Shown in pieces: positions 7,164 through 15,530 of a stretch of DNA of 64,000 nt (positions are counted from its first letter, which is position 1; each line of letters starts with the position of its first letter). Under the pieces are notes generated by a model that saw only the letters and a list, made by a program, of their open reading frames with translations, ran no database searches and had not been told where the DNA came from. The stretch is from Algibacter lectus (GTDB lineage: Bacteria; Bacteroidota; Bacteroidia; Flavobacteriales; Flavobacteriaceae). A program made the translations under genes and the position numbers. The stretch spans positions 1-64,000 of the forward strand of contig NZ_FOLN01000010.1 in the NCBI RefSeq assembly GCF_900112395.1. Reading direction: 5' to 3'.

Positions 7164-8258
7164 ATGAGCAAAGTAACCGATAAGGCATTAGAAGAACGTA
7201 TTAAAGAACTTACCTGCCTTTACGAGGTGTCGTCGAGCATTAGTAATGCCGATCCCGAACATATTGAAGCCACTTTAGAGGCTATTGCTAAAAGCCTGCA
7301 AAAAGCATTTTTATATCCTAAAAAAATAGGCATTCGTATTCTAGTGAATCGTTTAGAGATACATACCGGAACAGACCCTGAAGATGCGGTTTCAATTCAA
7401 TCTGAAATCAAAATTTTTAATGTGGTTAAAGGCCATATTGTTTGTAGTTTAAATGCAGATTCTTTTCAGGTGGACGATTTTTTAAATGAAGAACAACTCT
7501 TGTTAGATAATGTCGCTTTAAAAGTTGGCGATTTGTTGGAGCGTATTGAAATTCAAAACAGTGAAGCCGCTTTAAAAAAACGTATGGAACATGCGGATCG
7601 ATTAGGAATTCTTGGTGAAATAACAGCAGGAATTGCTCACGAACTCAATACACCATTAGCCAATATTTTAGGCTTTGCCGAATTACTGAAATCTGATTTT
7701 GAAGATGATAAAAAGATATCGGGCGATTTAAATAAAATTATTGATAATGCCATTTTTTCTAGAGAGGTTTTAAAGAAATTAATGTTTTTTGCTTGTGAAA
7801 TGCCTCAGGAAATGAAACGTGTTAATCTCGTGCCTATTATTAAAAGTGCTATTGATTTACTCGATGCTTCTTTTAGAAAAGAACAGGTTAAATATGTTGT
7901 AAAAATTGAAGATGAAACGCTGTGGTTAAAAGCAGACCCTATTCAACTGACTCAAATAATATTCAATTTATTGATGAATGCTATTTACTTCTCGCCAAAA
8001 GATGGATTGGTAACCATGGAAGCTCTACAAACAGAAACCGATATTATTCTAAAAATTCTAGATGAAGGTTCTGGCTTTACACCCGAAGCATTAGAAAAAG
8101 TATTTCAACCATTTTTTACCACAAAACCTATGGAAGATGGTTCTGGTCTTGGGTTAAGCGTGGTGCATGGTATTGTGGCATCTCACAAAGGCATCATAAA
8201 AGCAGAAAATAGAACACGTAAAGGTGCTATATTTACAATTACTTTACCAAAAAACTAA
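7164..8258 (+). CDS. Soluble sensor histidine kinase
   Basis: A 364-residue cytoplasmic kinase. Residues about 10-130 form a GAF-like sensor region without membrane segments. The H box is GIAHELNTPLANILG with phospho-acceptor His159. The C-terminal ATPase has an N box (IIFNLLMNAIYFSP), DEGSGF, FQPFFTTKP and the G2 motif GSGLGLSVVHGI. The HELNTP form is typical of NtrB-like kinases. It ends three bases before the sigma-54 activator gene, its obvious partner, and directly upstream of a sigma-54 promoter. The signal sensed is not visible from sequence. Confidence 0.93.
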   Translation: MSKVTDKALEERIKELTCLYEVSSSISNADPEHIEATLEAIAKSLQKAFLYPKKIGIRILVNRLEIHTGTDPEDAVSIQSEIKIFNVVKGHIVCSLNADSFQVDDFLNEEQLLLDNVALKVGDLLERIEIQNSEAALKKRMEHADRLGILGEITAGIAHELNTPLANILGFAELLKSDFEDDKKISGDLNKIIDNAIFSREVLKKLMFFACEMPQEMKRVNLVPIIKSAIDLLDASFRKEQVKYVVKIEDETLWLKADPIQLTQIIFNLLMNAIYFSPKDGLVTMEALQTETDIILKILDEGSGFTPEALEKVFQPFFTTKPMEDGSGLGLSVVHGIVASHKGIIKAENRTRKGAIFTITLPKN

Positions 8259-8261
8259 GGC

Positions 8262-9590
8262 ATGCTATTACGTAAAGAAAACATATTAATTGTAGACGAT
8301 GATGTTGATATTCTAGAGCTCTTGCAAAGGCATTTACAGTCATGGAATTATCATACCTACAAAGCGGTTTCTGTAAAAGAAGCGGTTACTATTTTGCGCG
8401 ATACTAAAATAGATTTGCTAATTACAGACTTAAAAATGCCTGAAATTGATGGGGCAGAACTCATCAAATTTGTTTCCGAGCATTATCCTAAATTGCCAAA
8501 ATTAGTCGTTACAGGTTATCCTTCGGTTCAAGATTCGCTATCGTTTATAAAATCTCGAGTGGTTGATTATTTAACGAAACCATTCACGAGAGAGGAACTT
8601 CAAAATGCGGTGAATAAATCGTTGGCGATTTCTAATGAAAACAATCAAAAAACGATTAAACCTTCCGAAGAAAAAAATAAAGCTTACGGCGATATTATTG
8701 GAGAATCTGAAAAAATACAGAGTGTTATTCAAATTATTGAACGTATTAAAGATAACAAAGCCACTGTATTTATTAACGGAGAAAGTGGTACAGGAAAAGA
8801 ACTTGTAGCACGTGCGATACATTACCAAGGTAAATTTGCTAGAGCGCCATTTATTGTGGTTAACTGCGGTGCTATACCCGAAAATTTATTGGAAGCCGAA
8901 TTATTTGGTTACGTAAAAGGTGCTTTTACGGGTGCCGATACAAATAGAGATGGCTTTTTTCAGGCGGCAAATGGTGGTACTATTTTTTTAGATGAAATAG
9001 GTAATGCGCCTTTAGCTGTGCAATTGCGTTTATTGCGTGTGTTGCAAGAAAAGGAAGTGATTAAAGTTGGTGCACAAAAGCCCGAAAAAATTGATATTCG
9101 AATTATAGCGGCAACCAATAGCGATTTGCGCGACATGATCCAGAAACAAACCTTTCGAGAAGATTTGTTTTACAGATTAACCGTTGTAGAAATACATGTA
9201 GCGCCACTCCGAGAACGCAAAGAGGATATTCTGGTTTTGGTGGATAAGTTCCTGTTTAAATATGGCGTAGAATATAAAGATCGATTTATAAAAATAACAC
9301 CCGAAGCTTTGGCTATTTTAAACCGCTATAATTGGCCAGGGAATATTAGAGAATTAGAAAACGTCGTGCAACGCGCTGTAATTATGTGCGATAAAATTAT
9401 AGATGTGGCGCATTTGCCAGTGCATTTAAAATACACTTTAGAGTTTAGTGATACCAGCTTGGAACCGCTAAAAGTTATTGAAAAAAAATATATAGAAAAA
9501 GTATTGCGTGCCACAGGTAATAATAAAACGAAGGCCGCCGAAATTCTTCAAATAGATAGAAAAACCATTCGTCAAAAACTATCAGAATAA
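8262..9590 (+). CDS. NtrC-type sigma-54-dependent response regulator
   Basis: A 442-residue activator with three domains. Receiver 5-120 has the acidic pocket VDDD and phosphorylated Asp56 in ITDLKMP. The AAA+ domain (about 143-365) has Walker A GESGTGKE (173-180), the sigma-54-contacting GAFTGA loop (220-225), Walker B and the arginine finger region FREDLFYRL. A C-terminal Fis-type helix-turn-helix (NNKTKAAEILQIDRKTIRQKL) binds an upstream enhancer. Phosphorylated by the adjacent kinase, it should drive sigma-54 promoters, and one lies 137 bp beyond its stop codon. A strong hairpin terminator separates the two units. Confidence 0.96.
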   Translation: MLLRKENILIVDDDVDILELLQRHLQSWNYHTYKAVSVKEAVTILRDTKIDLLITDLKMPEIDGAELIKFVSEHYPKLPKLVVTGYPSVQDSLSFIKSRVVDYLTKPFTREELQNAVNKSLAISNENNQKTIKPSEEKNKAYGDIIGESEKIQSVIQIIERIKDNKATVFINGESGTGKELVARAIHYQGKFARAPFIVVNCGAIPENLLEAELFGYVKGAFTGADTNRDGFFQAANGGTIFLDEIGNAPLAVQLRLLRVLQEKEVIKVGAQKPEKIDIRIIAATNSDLRDMIQKQTFREDLFYRLTVVEIHVAPLRERKEDILVLVDKFLFKYGVEYKDRFIKITPEALAILNRYNWPGNIRELENVVQRAVIMCDKIIDVAHLPVHLKYTLEFSDTSLEPLKVIEKKYIEKVLRATGNNKTKAAEILQIDRKTIRQKLSE

Positions 9591-9667
9591 GGCCTTTTTA
9601 CTGAGGCATTTTCTCCCAACTGGGTAATTTTGTACCAGTTTAAAATATAGGTCTTTTATTGAAATAT

Positions 9668-9701
9668 CACCAAAACCCTTTATTCGTAAAGGGTTTTGGT
9701 G
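9668..9701 (+). terminator. Intrinsic terminator after the kinase/activator operon
   Basis: A perfect 15-bp stem (CACCAAAACCCTTTA, 9668-9682; TAAAGGGTTTTGGTG, 9687-9701) closed by a stable TTCG tetraloop, followed by TTTC. The U tract is short. It insulates the constitutive regulatory genes from the sigma-54 unit downstream. A short palindrome TACGT-GTT-ACGTA follows at 9706-9718. Confidence 0.8.
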
Positions 9702-9726
9702 TTTCTACGTGTTACGTAATTCCAAA

Positions 9727-9742
9727 TGGCACAAACGTTGCC
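9727..9742 (+). promoter_or_regulatory. Sigma-54 (-24/-12) promoter
   Basis: TGGCAC-AAACG-TTGCC has the invariant GG (9728-9729) and GC (9740-9741) at exactly 10-bp spacing and all other consensus positions of TGGCAC-N5-TTGCW except the last. The predicted start is near 9753, giving a leader of about 23 nt before the ATG at 9776. It lies directly downstream of an NtrC-type activator gene. Confidence 0.85.
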
Positions 9743-9775
9743 TTTTATGGTTTAAGAATACTAAATGTAATAGAA

Positions 9776-9961
9776 ATGAGTGTCAATCAATTTAATATCT
9801 GTCCGAGTTGTGTGCATTGTAAAACATGTGTGTTAACGTCTCAAAAGGATAAAGTTTGGTCTTGTAGCGAGTACGAAGAAGAAGTCTTAGAACCGAGTTT
9901 TTCATTAGCAAATCGAATAGATAAAAATAGAAGTAAAAAATCTTTAATGACGCTGGCTTAA
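9776..9961 (+). CDS. Cys-rich small protein (CxxCxxCxxC), 61 aa
   Basis: An in-frame ORF opens at 9659, but that region holds a terminator and the sigma-54 promoter, so the ATG at 9776 is the real start. The 61-residue product has CPSCVHCKTC early (four Cys spaced CxxCxxCxxC) and a fifth Cys in VWSCSEYEE, suggesting zinc or Fe-S binding in a small ribbon. It has no signal peptide. It is the first gene after the sigma-54 promoter. The family was not recognised; the role may be redox or metal sensing, but that is only inference. Confidence 0.75.
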   Translation: MSVNQFNICPSCVHCKTCVLTSQKDKVWSCSEYEEEVLEPSFSLANRIDKNRSKKSLMTLA

Positions 9962-10041
9962 GTTGGTGTTGTTAGTAATTGATAAAAACAGAATATCCAA
10001 AAAAAGAATTTAAATAGTTTTAATTTTAAAAGTAAGTATCC

Positions 10042-10404
10042 ATGAAAAAGTATGTATTAGCAAGTTTTATAGTTTTAGGAAGTTTAAGCATCAATGCTCA
10101 AGATGATGTAAATGCATCGGCAACTTTAAAAGTAGGCGATGTTATTGAAATCGGGAATCCTTCAACAAGTAAATACAAACACATTAAGTTTCCGCGTGCA
10201 AATTTCATCATTAAAAGAAATGGCGTTGCAGATTATAAAAGCGCTTTAGGCGAAGAAGTTGTTGTAACAGAAGTAGAAACGCTTAAAGAAGGTGATACTA
10301 GAATTAGCGTAAAGCGTAAGGATGGTCGACGTTTTTTTAATACAGTATCCAACGTTTCTATAAGTTTAGAAAAAGCTATAGAGGCTAACGAAATTAAAAT
10401 ATAG
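10042..10404 (+). CDS. Secreted hypothetical protein, 120 aa
   Basis: Begins with a Sec signal peptide (MKKYVLASFIVLGSLSINA followed by Q), so it is probably periplasmic or surface-bound. The mature part of about 100 residues is beta-rich (TLKVGDVIEIG, EEVVVTEVETLKEGDTRISV) and could be a small SH3-like or OB-like barrel. The family was not recognised. It sits 80 bp after the Cys-rich protein and 28 bp before the glutamate dehydrogenase gene, inside the presumed sigma-54 unit. Confidence 0.7.
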   Translation: MKKYVLASFIVLGSLSINAQDDVNASATLKVGDVIEIGNPSTSKYKHIKFPRANFIIKRNGVADYKSALGEEVVVTEVETLKEGDTRISVKRKDGRRFFNTVSNVSISLEKAIEANEIKI

Positions 10405-10432
10405 TACCTAATCTCATTAAAAATCGAAGGTA

Positions 10433-11734
10433 ATGGTAGAAGTAGCAGAATTAAATAAGAAAGCGCATAAGAAACCGTTAAAAGGCATGATGGAGAACGT
10501 CATGAATCAGTTTAATCATGCTGCTGATATAATTAATTTACATCCTAATATTCGTAAAATACTGAGCATAACCAATAACGAAATTATTGTGCATTTTCCG
10601 GTTAAGATGGATAATGGCGAAGTAGAAATATTTACTGGATATCGCGTACAGCATAATAATGCGTTAGGACCTTATAAAGGCGGTTTGCGTTATCATCCAA
10701 CAGTTGATATTGATGCCGCAAGAGCATTGGCGATGTGGATGACGTGGAAAACCTCTTTGGCTGGTTTGCCTTATGGTGGAGGTAAAGGTGGTATTCAGAT
10801 AGATCCTTCTAAATATTCTACCTCAGAATTAGAACGTATTACAAGACGTTTCACCTTTGCTTTAGCCGATAATATTGGGCCAGAACACGATATTCCTGCC
10901 CCAGATGTGAACACGAATAGCCAGACGATGGCATGGATTTCAGATACGTACATGAGTACGCGTCCGCCAGCAGAACGTTCGGCTAATTTACATGTGGTAA
11001 CAGGTAAGCCCGCAGGAAGCGGTGGCTTGGAAGGCAGAGATCGCGCAACGGGTTACGGTGTGTTTTTAACCATTAAGTTTTGGGCCGATAAAAATAAAAT
11101 CAACCTAGAAAATAAAAAGTTTATAGTACAAGGTTTTGGTAATGTTGGGTACTGGGCATCTTATTTTTTAGAAAAAGAAGGCGCTGTGCTTGTTGCTGTG
11201 CAAGATGCGTTTGGTAGCATTGAAAACCAAAAAGGGATTGACGTTGAAAGCCTGTTTAATTATACAAAATCTAACGTAGGGAGCATTGTTGGTTTCCCAA
11301 TAGCTAATGATACTTCGAATGATACGTTTTTTGGAATAGATTGCGATATTTTAATTCCTGCGGCATTGGGTAATCAAATTACAAAAGATAATGCGCACGA
11401 TATTAAAGCGACCCTTATTGCCGAAGGTGCAAACGGACCAATAAATGTAGAAGGTGAGCAAATTTTAGTTGAAAATGGTGTAACCATAATACCCGATATT
11501 TTATGTAATTCTGGTGGTGTTATTGGAAGTTATTTTGAATGGTTACAAAACCGAAACGGCGAGCTTTGGCAGTTAGATGAGGTGGTTGCAAAACTCGATA
11601 AAAAATTAAAAGAATCGTTTAATAAAGTTTATGAATATTCTATAAAAGAATCTATGGATATGCGCACAGCCGCCTACTGTATTGCCATAGAACGCATAGA
11701 GAAAGCCTATGTGTTAAGAGGAATATTTCCATAA
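10433..11734 (+). CDS. gdhA: Glutamate dehydrogenase
   Basis: A 433-residue Glu/Leu/Phe/Val dehydrogenase of the RocG-like class, catalysing reversible oxidative deamination of glutamate to 2-oxoglutarate and ammonia. The substrate-binding region is GPYKGGLRYHPTVD (80-93) and the catalytic Lys lies in PYGGGKGGI (Lys118). The nucleotide-binding fingerprint is VQGFGNVGYWAS, and AEGANGPINVEG is conserved. Length and motifs fit the hexameric 410-450-residue group that is usually NAD-dependent and catabolic. Placement behind a sigma-54 promoter with stress genes suggests starvation-linked control. The symbol is by family; substrate preference was not tested. Confidence 0.9.
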   Translation: MVEVAELNKKAHKKPLKGMMENVMNQFNHAADIINLHPNIRKILSITNNEIIVHFPVKMDNGEVEIFTGYRVQHNNALGPYKGGLRYHPTVDIDAARALAMWMTWKTSLAGLPYGGGKGGIQIDPSKYSTSELERITRRFTFALADNIGPEHDIPAPDVNTNSQTMAWISDTYMSTRPPAERSANLHVVTGKPAGSGGLEGRDRATGYGVFLTIKFWADKNKINLENKKFIVQGFGNVGYWASYFLEKEGAVLVAVQDAFGSIENQKGIDVESLFNYTKSNVGSIVGFPIANDTSNDTFFGIDCDILIPAALGNQITKDNAHDIKATLIAEGANGPINVEGEQILVENGVTIIPDILCNSGGVIGSYFEWLQNRNGELWQLDEVVAKLDKKLKESFNKVYEYSIKESMDMRTAAYCIAIERIEKAYVLRGIFP

Positions 11735-11759
11735 ATAGAATTGATAAAACAGAATAAAA

Positions 11760-12179
11760 ATGAAATACGGAAGCCTAATATTAGAGAAAAAAGAATACGT
11801 GTATTTAAAGCGTATACTGAATGTGTCTGGTTATGCAGGAGATTTTGAAATTCAAAAGTCTCTGCAAAAACTAAGTGAAGAGCTAAAGGAAGCTCAAATA
11901 GTGGATAATGAAAAAATGCCAAGCGACATTATTCGCTTTAATAGTAAGGCGACTTTAATTTTTGAGAATGGCATAGAAAAAACATTGCAATTGGTGATTC
12001 CAACCGAAAGGGATGTAAACAAGAATAAAGTTTCAATTTTAGCGCCTATGGGTGCAGCGTTAATTGGTTATGCAGAAGGCGATACTATTATTTGGGATTT
12101 TCCGGGAGGAAGGCATCATTTAAAAATAGTCCATGTAAATCAGGAAGAAACCGTTAAAGGTTTAAATCTAGTAATTTAA
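11760..12179 (+). CDS. GreA/GreB-family (Rnk-like) protein
   Basis: A 139-residue protein whose C-terminal half (about 55-135) has the GreA/GreB C-terminal FKBP-like fold pattern: FNSKATLIFENG, LVIPTERDVN, SILAPMGAALIGYAEGDTIIWDFPGG. The N-terminal part (about 10-50) is a short helical region, much shorter than the GreA coiled coil, and lacks a clear acidic tip. This is the layout of Rnk, which binds RNA polymerase without cleavage activity. Probably modulates transcription under stress. Follows gdhA by 25 bp. Confidence 0.82.
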   Translation: MKYGSLILEKKEYVYLKRILNVSGYAGDFEIQKSLQKLSEELKEAQIVDNEKMPSDIIRFNSKATLIFENGIEKTLQLVIPTERDVNKNKVSILAPMGAALIGYAEGDTIIWDFPGGRHHLKIVHVNQEETVKGLNLVI

Positions 12180-12192
12180 AAAATCTTTAAAA

Positions 12193-12597
12193 ATGAAAAC
12201 AGAATATTTAGAAATTTACGACCATGATTCTGATGTTGATATTACACATAAAATCAACACCACAGAACTCGATAATTGGATAAGCCATATTAAATACATT
12301 CAAAAAGAATTGGATAATTTAACTGGCATATATAGTGCAATAAGCCAAACCGTAGAAGAGGATGGGGTTTTAAATAAGCTTTCTAAAAAGCAAGCAGAAA
12401 ATCAAATCTTGCTAAATGCACTTAATAAGTATGTGCTATTACGCTCTAATTTAATTGAGTGTGATGATATGCAATGCGATATGGTGTACATAACAGAACA
12501 CGAAAGTTATAGAAGAACTTACCTCTACCATATTGATAAATACCGAAGATTGAAAGATGAGGTATATAGTGTAATACAAGCCAAACTAACTTTGTAA
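12193..12597 (+). CDS. Helical hypothetical protein, 134 aa
   Basis: Not recognised. A soluble, almost wholly helical protein with a core of about 100 residues starting at TTELDNWISHIKYIQKEL and ending at the conserved-looking YHIDKYRRLKDEVYSVI. It shares pattern with the next gene product (EL-x2-W near the start, an L-x-A-L block in the middle, an E-Y-type stretch and a final amphipathic helix), suggesting an old duplication. Starts 13 bp after the Rnk-like gene, so it is probably co-transcribed and co-regulated with stress genes. Confidence 0.7.
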   Translation: MKTEYLEIYDHDSDVDITHKINTTELDNWISHIKYIQKELDNLTGIYSAISQTVEEDGVLNKLSKKQAENQILLNALNKYVLLRSNLIECDDMQCDMVYITEHESYRRTYLYHIDKYRRLKDEVYSVIQAKLTL

Positions 12598-12628
12598 ACA
12601 GGTAATACTACTTAATTTATATAATTTT

Positions 12629-13018
12629 TTGGACCATATTTTATTACATAGAATAGATAATCAAAGGCGACTTTGCATTCAAAAAGATTTAAAAGAATTA
12701 AATCTTTGGCTCTATACACTCGAGCAGTTTAATAACAAATTAGATTGCTTTAGTGTTTTAGAAAAACGGCTTATTAAAAGTCCATCGGTTGAAAATCTAA
12801 TTAAAGCACTCCGACGAAAAAATGTTTTGGTTATGGCTACTTTTTGCAAGTATAGCCAAGATTTAAAAATTGAATTTGAATACGGTAAAACAGAGTACAA
12901 TGAAGTAAGATCAAAATTGCACGAAAAAAAGCGAGAACAATACAAACTCCTTTTACAGGAATGTACAGCTTTTGAAACGCATATTTATAAATTGTTAATG
13001 CGATATAAACTTAAATAA
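12629..13018 (+). CDS. Helical hypothetical protein, 129 aa (TTG start)
   Basis: Not recognised. The best start is TTG at 12629; no in-frame ATG exists between there and the preceding gene, so the exact start is uncertain. The product is helical and basic (DLKELNLWLYTLEQFNNKL, EYGKTEYNEVRSKLHEKK). It appears to be a distant paralogue of the preceding 134-residue protein. It ends nine bases before the universal stress protein gene, so it belongs to the same unit. Confidence 0.6.
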   Translation: MDHILLHRIDNQRRLCIQKDLKELNLWLYTLEQFNNKLDCFSVLEKRLIKSPSVENLIKALRRKNVLVMATFCKYSQDLKIEFEYGKTEYNEVRSKLHEKKREQYKLLLQECTAFETHIYKLLMRYKLK

Positions 13019-13027
13019 TTAGAAAAC

Positions 13028-13852
13028 ATGAAAAAGATTTTAATTCCCACAGATTTCTCTACAAATAGCTATAAAGCTATAGATTACATTACAGAGCTCT
13101 TTAAAAATGAAGCCTGTGCGTTTTACTTTCTTAATGTTTATAATTACGGAACAGGTGGTTTAAGCGCTATTGAAATGTTGCAGGCCGATGATGAATGGTT
13201 TGAAAAACCTAAAGAAGAATCTTTACTACACTTGGGAGATTTACTCGATGAATACACTGTAAATAAAAACAATGAAAAGCATGAATATCATGTTATTTCC
13301 GAAAGTTTAAGCCTGGTAAAGGCTATGGAAAAACATATAGAAAGTATCGATGTCGATTTAATTGTGCTAAAGGGGAATGCGAAAATTAGTAAAAACATAG
13401 AATCTATTGTTGGTAAAATTAGAACCTGCCCCGTTTTAATTGTTCCACCGTATGCTTCCATGAACAAAAAAATAAATTTAGCTATAGCATCAAATTTTAC
13501 TGAAGAAGTAAGAACCAATGAAATTGATAGCTTTTTAGAAATCTTTAAAAACACCAATTTCATCATTACTGTCTTAGCTCTCACAAACGAGAAAGACATG
13601 CCAGATGAAACTAGTAGACATATTAAATTACTGTGTAATCATTTAGAAAATCAAACGGATAAAACTGTGGCCTTAGAGTTTACAGCAAAATCTGATAATT
13701 TAAAAACTTATGCTATTTCTCATTTAAGTAGCATTATGTGTGTGGTAGACAAGAAACCAGATCTACTTCGAAAAATTGGGTTGTGTAAATCTAGAGTTAT
13801 TTCAACTTTAGAGAAACTTCATAACAACCCAGTTTTGACTATACATCAGTAG
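13028..13852 (+). CDS. Universal stress protein family
   Basis: A 274-residue UspA-fold protein. The first domain begins KKILIPTDFSTNSYKAIDY and has VDLIVLKGNAK, then VGKIRTCPVLIVPP, the usual end of a Usp domain. The second half is a degenerate Usp domain ending in NNPVLTIHQ. Tandem Usp proteins of this length are common in Flavobacteriaceae. The ATP-binding G-x2-G-x9-G-S/T motif is incomplete (GNAKISKNIE), so nucleotide binding is doubtful. Last gene of the presumed sigma-54 unit; a terminator follows. Confidence 0.85.
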   Translation: MKKILIPTDFSTNSYKAIDYITELFKNEACAFYFLNVYNYGTGGLSAIEMLQADDEWFEKPKEESLLHLGDLLDEYTVNKNNEKHEYHVISESLSLVKAMEKHIESIDVDLIVLKGNAKISKNIESIVGKIRTCPVLIVPPYASMNKKINLAIASNFTEEVRTNEIDSFLEIFKNTNFIITVLALTNEKDMPDETSRHIKLLCNHLENQTDKTVALEFTAKSDNLKTYAISHLSSIMCVVDKKPDLLRKIGLCKSRVISTLEKLHNNPVLTIHQ

Positions 13853-13886
13853 TTTGATGTTAATTTTTTAGTTAAGTTGTTGGTAG

Positions 13887-13909
13887 AGCCTTTGAGATAA
13901 TCAGAGGCT
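13887..13909. terminator. Terminator between usp and the lrp-like gene
   Basis: A 9-bp stem with one G-T pair (AGCCTTTGA 13887-13895; TCAGAGGCT 13901-13909), 5-nt loop, followed by TTATCTTTTTC. It lies between convergent genes. Confidence 0.7.
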
Positions 13910-13930
13910 TTATCTTTTTCTGAAATTAGT

Positions 13931-14392
13931 TTAAATGTAAAACTCTGTAGTAGAGTGTATTTCTTTTAAAACAAAATAACTTTCTAGTACACCAATATTT
14001 TCAATTTTAGAAAGTTTAAGCCGAACAAATTCATGATAATCGGTAAGACTTTCAAGATTTATCTTCAGGAAAAAATCAACCTTTCCAGCCATATGGTAGC
14101 ACTCTTGTACTTCTTTTAGAGCTTTAATTTGGCTTTCAAACTTTTCTATAAAACCTTCGTTGTGGTAACGAAGAGAAACCATACACACCGCTGTTACAGC
14201 TTTGTTTAAATGTGTTTTGTTAAGTAAGGCAACGTACTTTTTTATGTAGCCTTTGTTTTCTAAACGTCTAATACGCTCGTAAACTGGTGAGGCTGTTAAA
14301 TTGAGTATTTTGGCAATTTCTTTAGTCGTTTTTTTAGAATCTTTTTGTAAAATTCTTAAAATATGTAGGTCTATGTCGTCTAATTTTTCCAT
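13931..14392 (-). CDS. Lrp/AsnC-family transcriptional regulator
   Basis: A 153-residue protein with the classical Lrp layout. The N-terminal helix-turn-helix is recognised by LDDIDLHILRILQKDSKKTTKEIA and LTASPVYERIRRLENKGYI. The C-terminal RAM/effector domain contains VQECYHMAGKVDFFLKINLESL. It is divergent from threonine dehydrogenase and 2-amino-3-ketobutyrate ligase genes with 168 bp between starts, so it probably senses an amino acid and controls that pair. The target amino acid is not evident. Confidence 0.9.
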   Translation of the reverse strand: MEKLDDIDLHILRILQKDSKKTTKEIAKILNLTASPVYERIRRLENKGYIKKYVALLNKTHLNKAVTAVCMVSLRYHNEGFIEKFESQIKALKEVQECYHMAGKVDFFLKINLESLTDYHEFVRLKLSKIENIGVLESYFVLKEIHSTTEFYI

Positions 14393-14533
14393 TTGTGCAG
14401 GTAATTTTACTGTTTAAAAAGATTAAAAGGAGTTGCTTTAGTTAATAATATGGTGTTATTTTATTTTAAAAGATAAAAATACTTATTTATTGTTTATATA
14501 GCATTTAATTAATGGAGTAATTGTTGTTTTTGG

Positions 14534-14541
14534 TAATTTTG
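14534..14541 (+). promoter_or_regulatory. Candidate -7 promoter element of tdh-kbl
   Basis: TAATTTTG matches TAnnTTTG exactly and ends 20 bp before the ATG at 14561. It lies in the divergent region shared with the Lrp-type regulator, which may bind there. Confidence 0.45.
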
Positions 14542-14560
14542 TTCTGTAATACATTGAGTT

Positions 14561-15520
14561 ATGAAACACGAAAGAATTTTAATTACTGGAGGAGGTGGCC
14601 AACTTGGTACCGTATTAACAGTTGAATTACAGAAAAAATATGGAGCGGATAATGTTATCGCTTCAGATTTAAGATTAAACCCTGATTTTGTGGGGCATTT
14701 TGAGGTTTTGGATGCTACCGATTTTGAAGCACTTAAAAGTGTGGTCTTAAAATATAAGATCACTCAAATATTTCATTTAGTCGCTATTTTGTCTGCTAAT
14801 GGTGAGAAGTTCCCTTTAAATACTTGGGATATTAACATGAAATCTTTATTTAATGTTTTAGAAGTTTCAAGGTTACACGGTATTAATAAAGTGTTTTACC
14901 CAAGTTCCATAGCTGTTTTTGGTGAAGATGTAGAAAAAGATAATACACCTCAAAATCCTAATTTAACGCCTTTAACTGTTTATGGTATGAGTAAAGTAGC
15001 TGGTGAAAACTGGGCTAGTTATTATCATAAAAGATATGGTTTAGATGTCCGTTCTTTAAGGTATCCAGGAGTTATTGGATATCAATCTATGCCAGGCGGA
15101 GGTACAACAGATTATGCTGTAGATATTTATCATAAGGCTGTTAAAAATGAATCTTTTGAGTGTTTTTTAGAAGCTTCAACTCATTTACCAATGATTTTTA
15201 TAGACGATGCCATTAGAGCAACTATAGAGTTAATGGATGCGCCTGCCGAAGAAATTTCAGTGAGAACATCTTATAACTTATCAGGAATGAGTTTTGCGCC
15301 ACAAGAGGTGTTCGATGTTATTAAAAAAACAATTCCTAATTTTGAAATAACTTATAAACCCGATTTCAGACAAGGTATTGCAGACTCATGGCCTAATAGT
15401 ATTGATGATACTCAGGCCAAAAAAGATTGGGGTTGGCAACCAAAATACAACTTGGAAAACATGACGGAAGTTATGATTGAAAAGTTGAGAATATATTATA
15501 ATAATAAATTAATAGCATAA
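14561..15520 (+). CDS. tdh: L-threonine 3-dehydrogenase, short-chain (epimerase-like) type
   Basis: A 319-residue extended short-chain dehydrogenase. The NAD-binding motif is [11 protein letters not shown] (9-19), the catalytic pair is Tyr141 and Lys145 in VYGMSK, with Ser115/116 in FYPSS. This is the non-zinc threonine dehydrogenase type known from psychrophilic Flavobacterium and from mammals, oxidising L-threonine to 2-amino-3-ketobutyrate. The gene directly downstream (10-bp gap) encodes the next enzyme, which makes the assignment firm against other epimerases. Likely controlled by the divergent Lrp-type regulator. Confidence 0.9.
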   Translation: MKHERILITGGGGQLGTVLTVELQKKYGADNVIASDLRLNPDFVGHFEVLDATDFEALKSVVLKYKITQIFHLVAILSANGEKFPLNTWDINMKSLFNVLEVSRLHGINKVFYPSSIAVFGEDVEKDNTPQNPNLTPLTVYGMSKVAGENWASYYHKRYGLDVRSLRYPGVIGYQSMPGGGTTDYAVDIYHKAVKNESFECFLEASTHLPMIFIDDAIRATIELMDAPAEEISVRTSYNLSGMSFAPQEVFDVIKKTIPNFEITYKPDFRQGIADSWPNSIDDTQAKKDWGWQPKYNLENMTEVMIEKLRIYYNNKLIA

Positions 15521-15530
15521 AAATAAAGCG

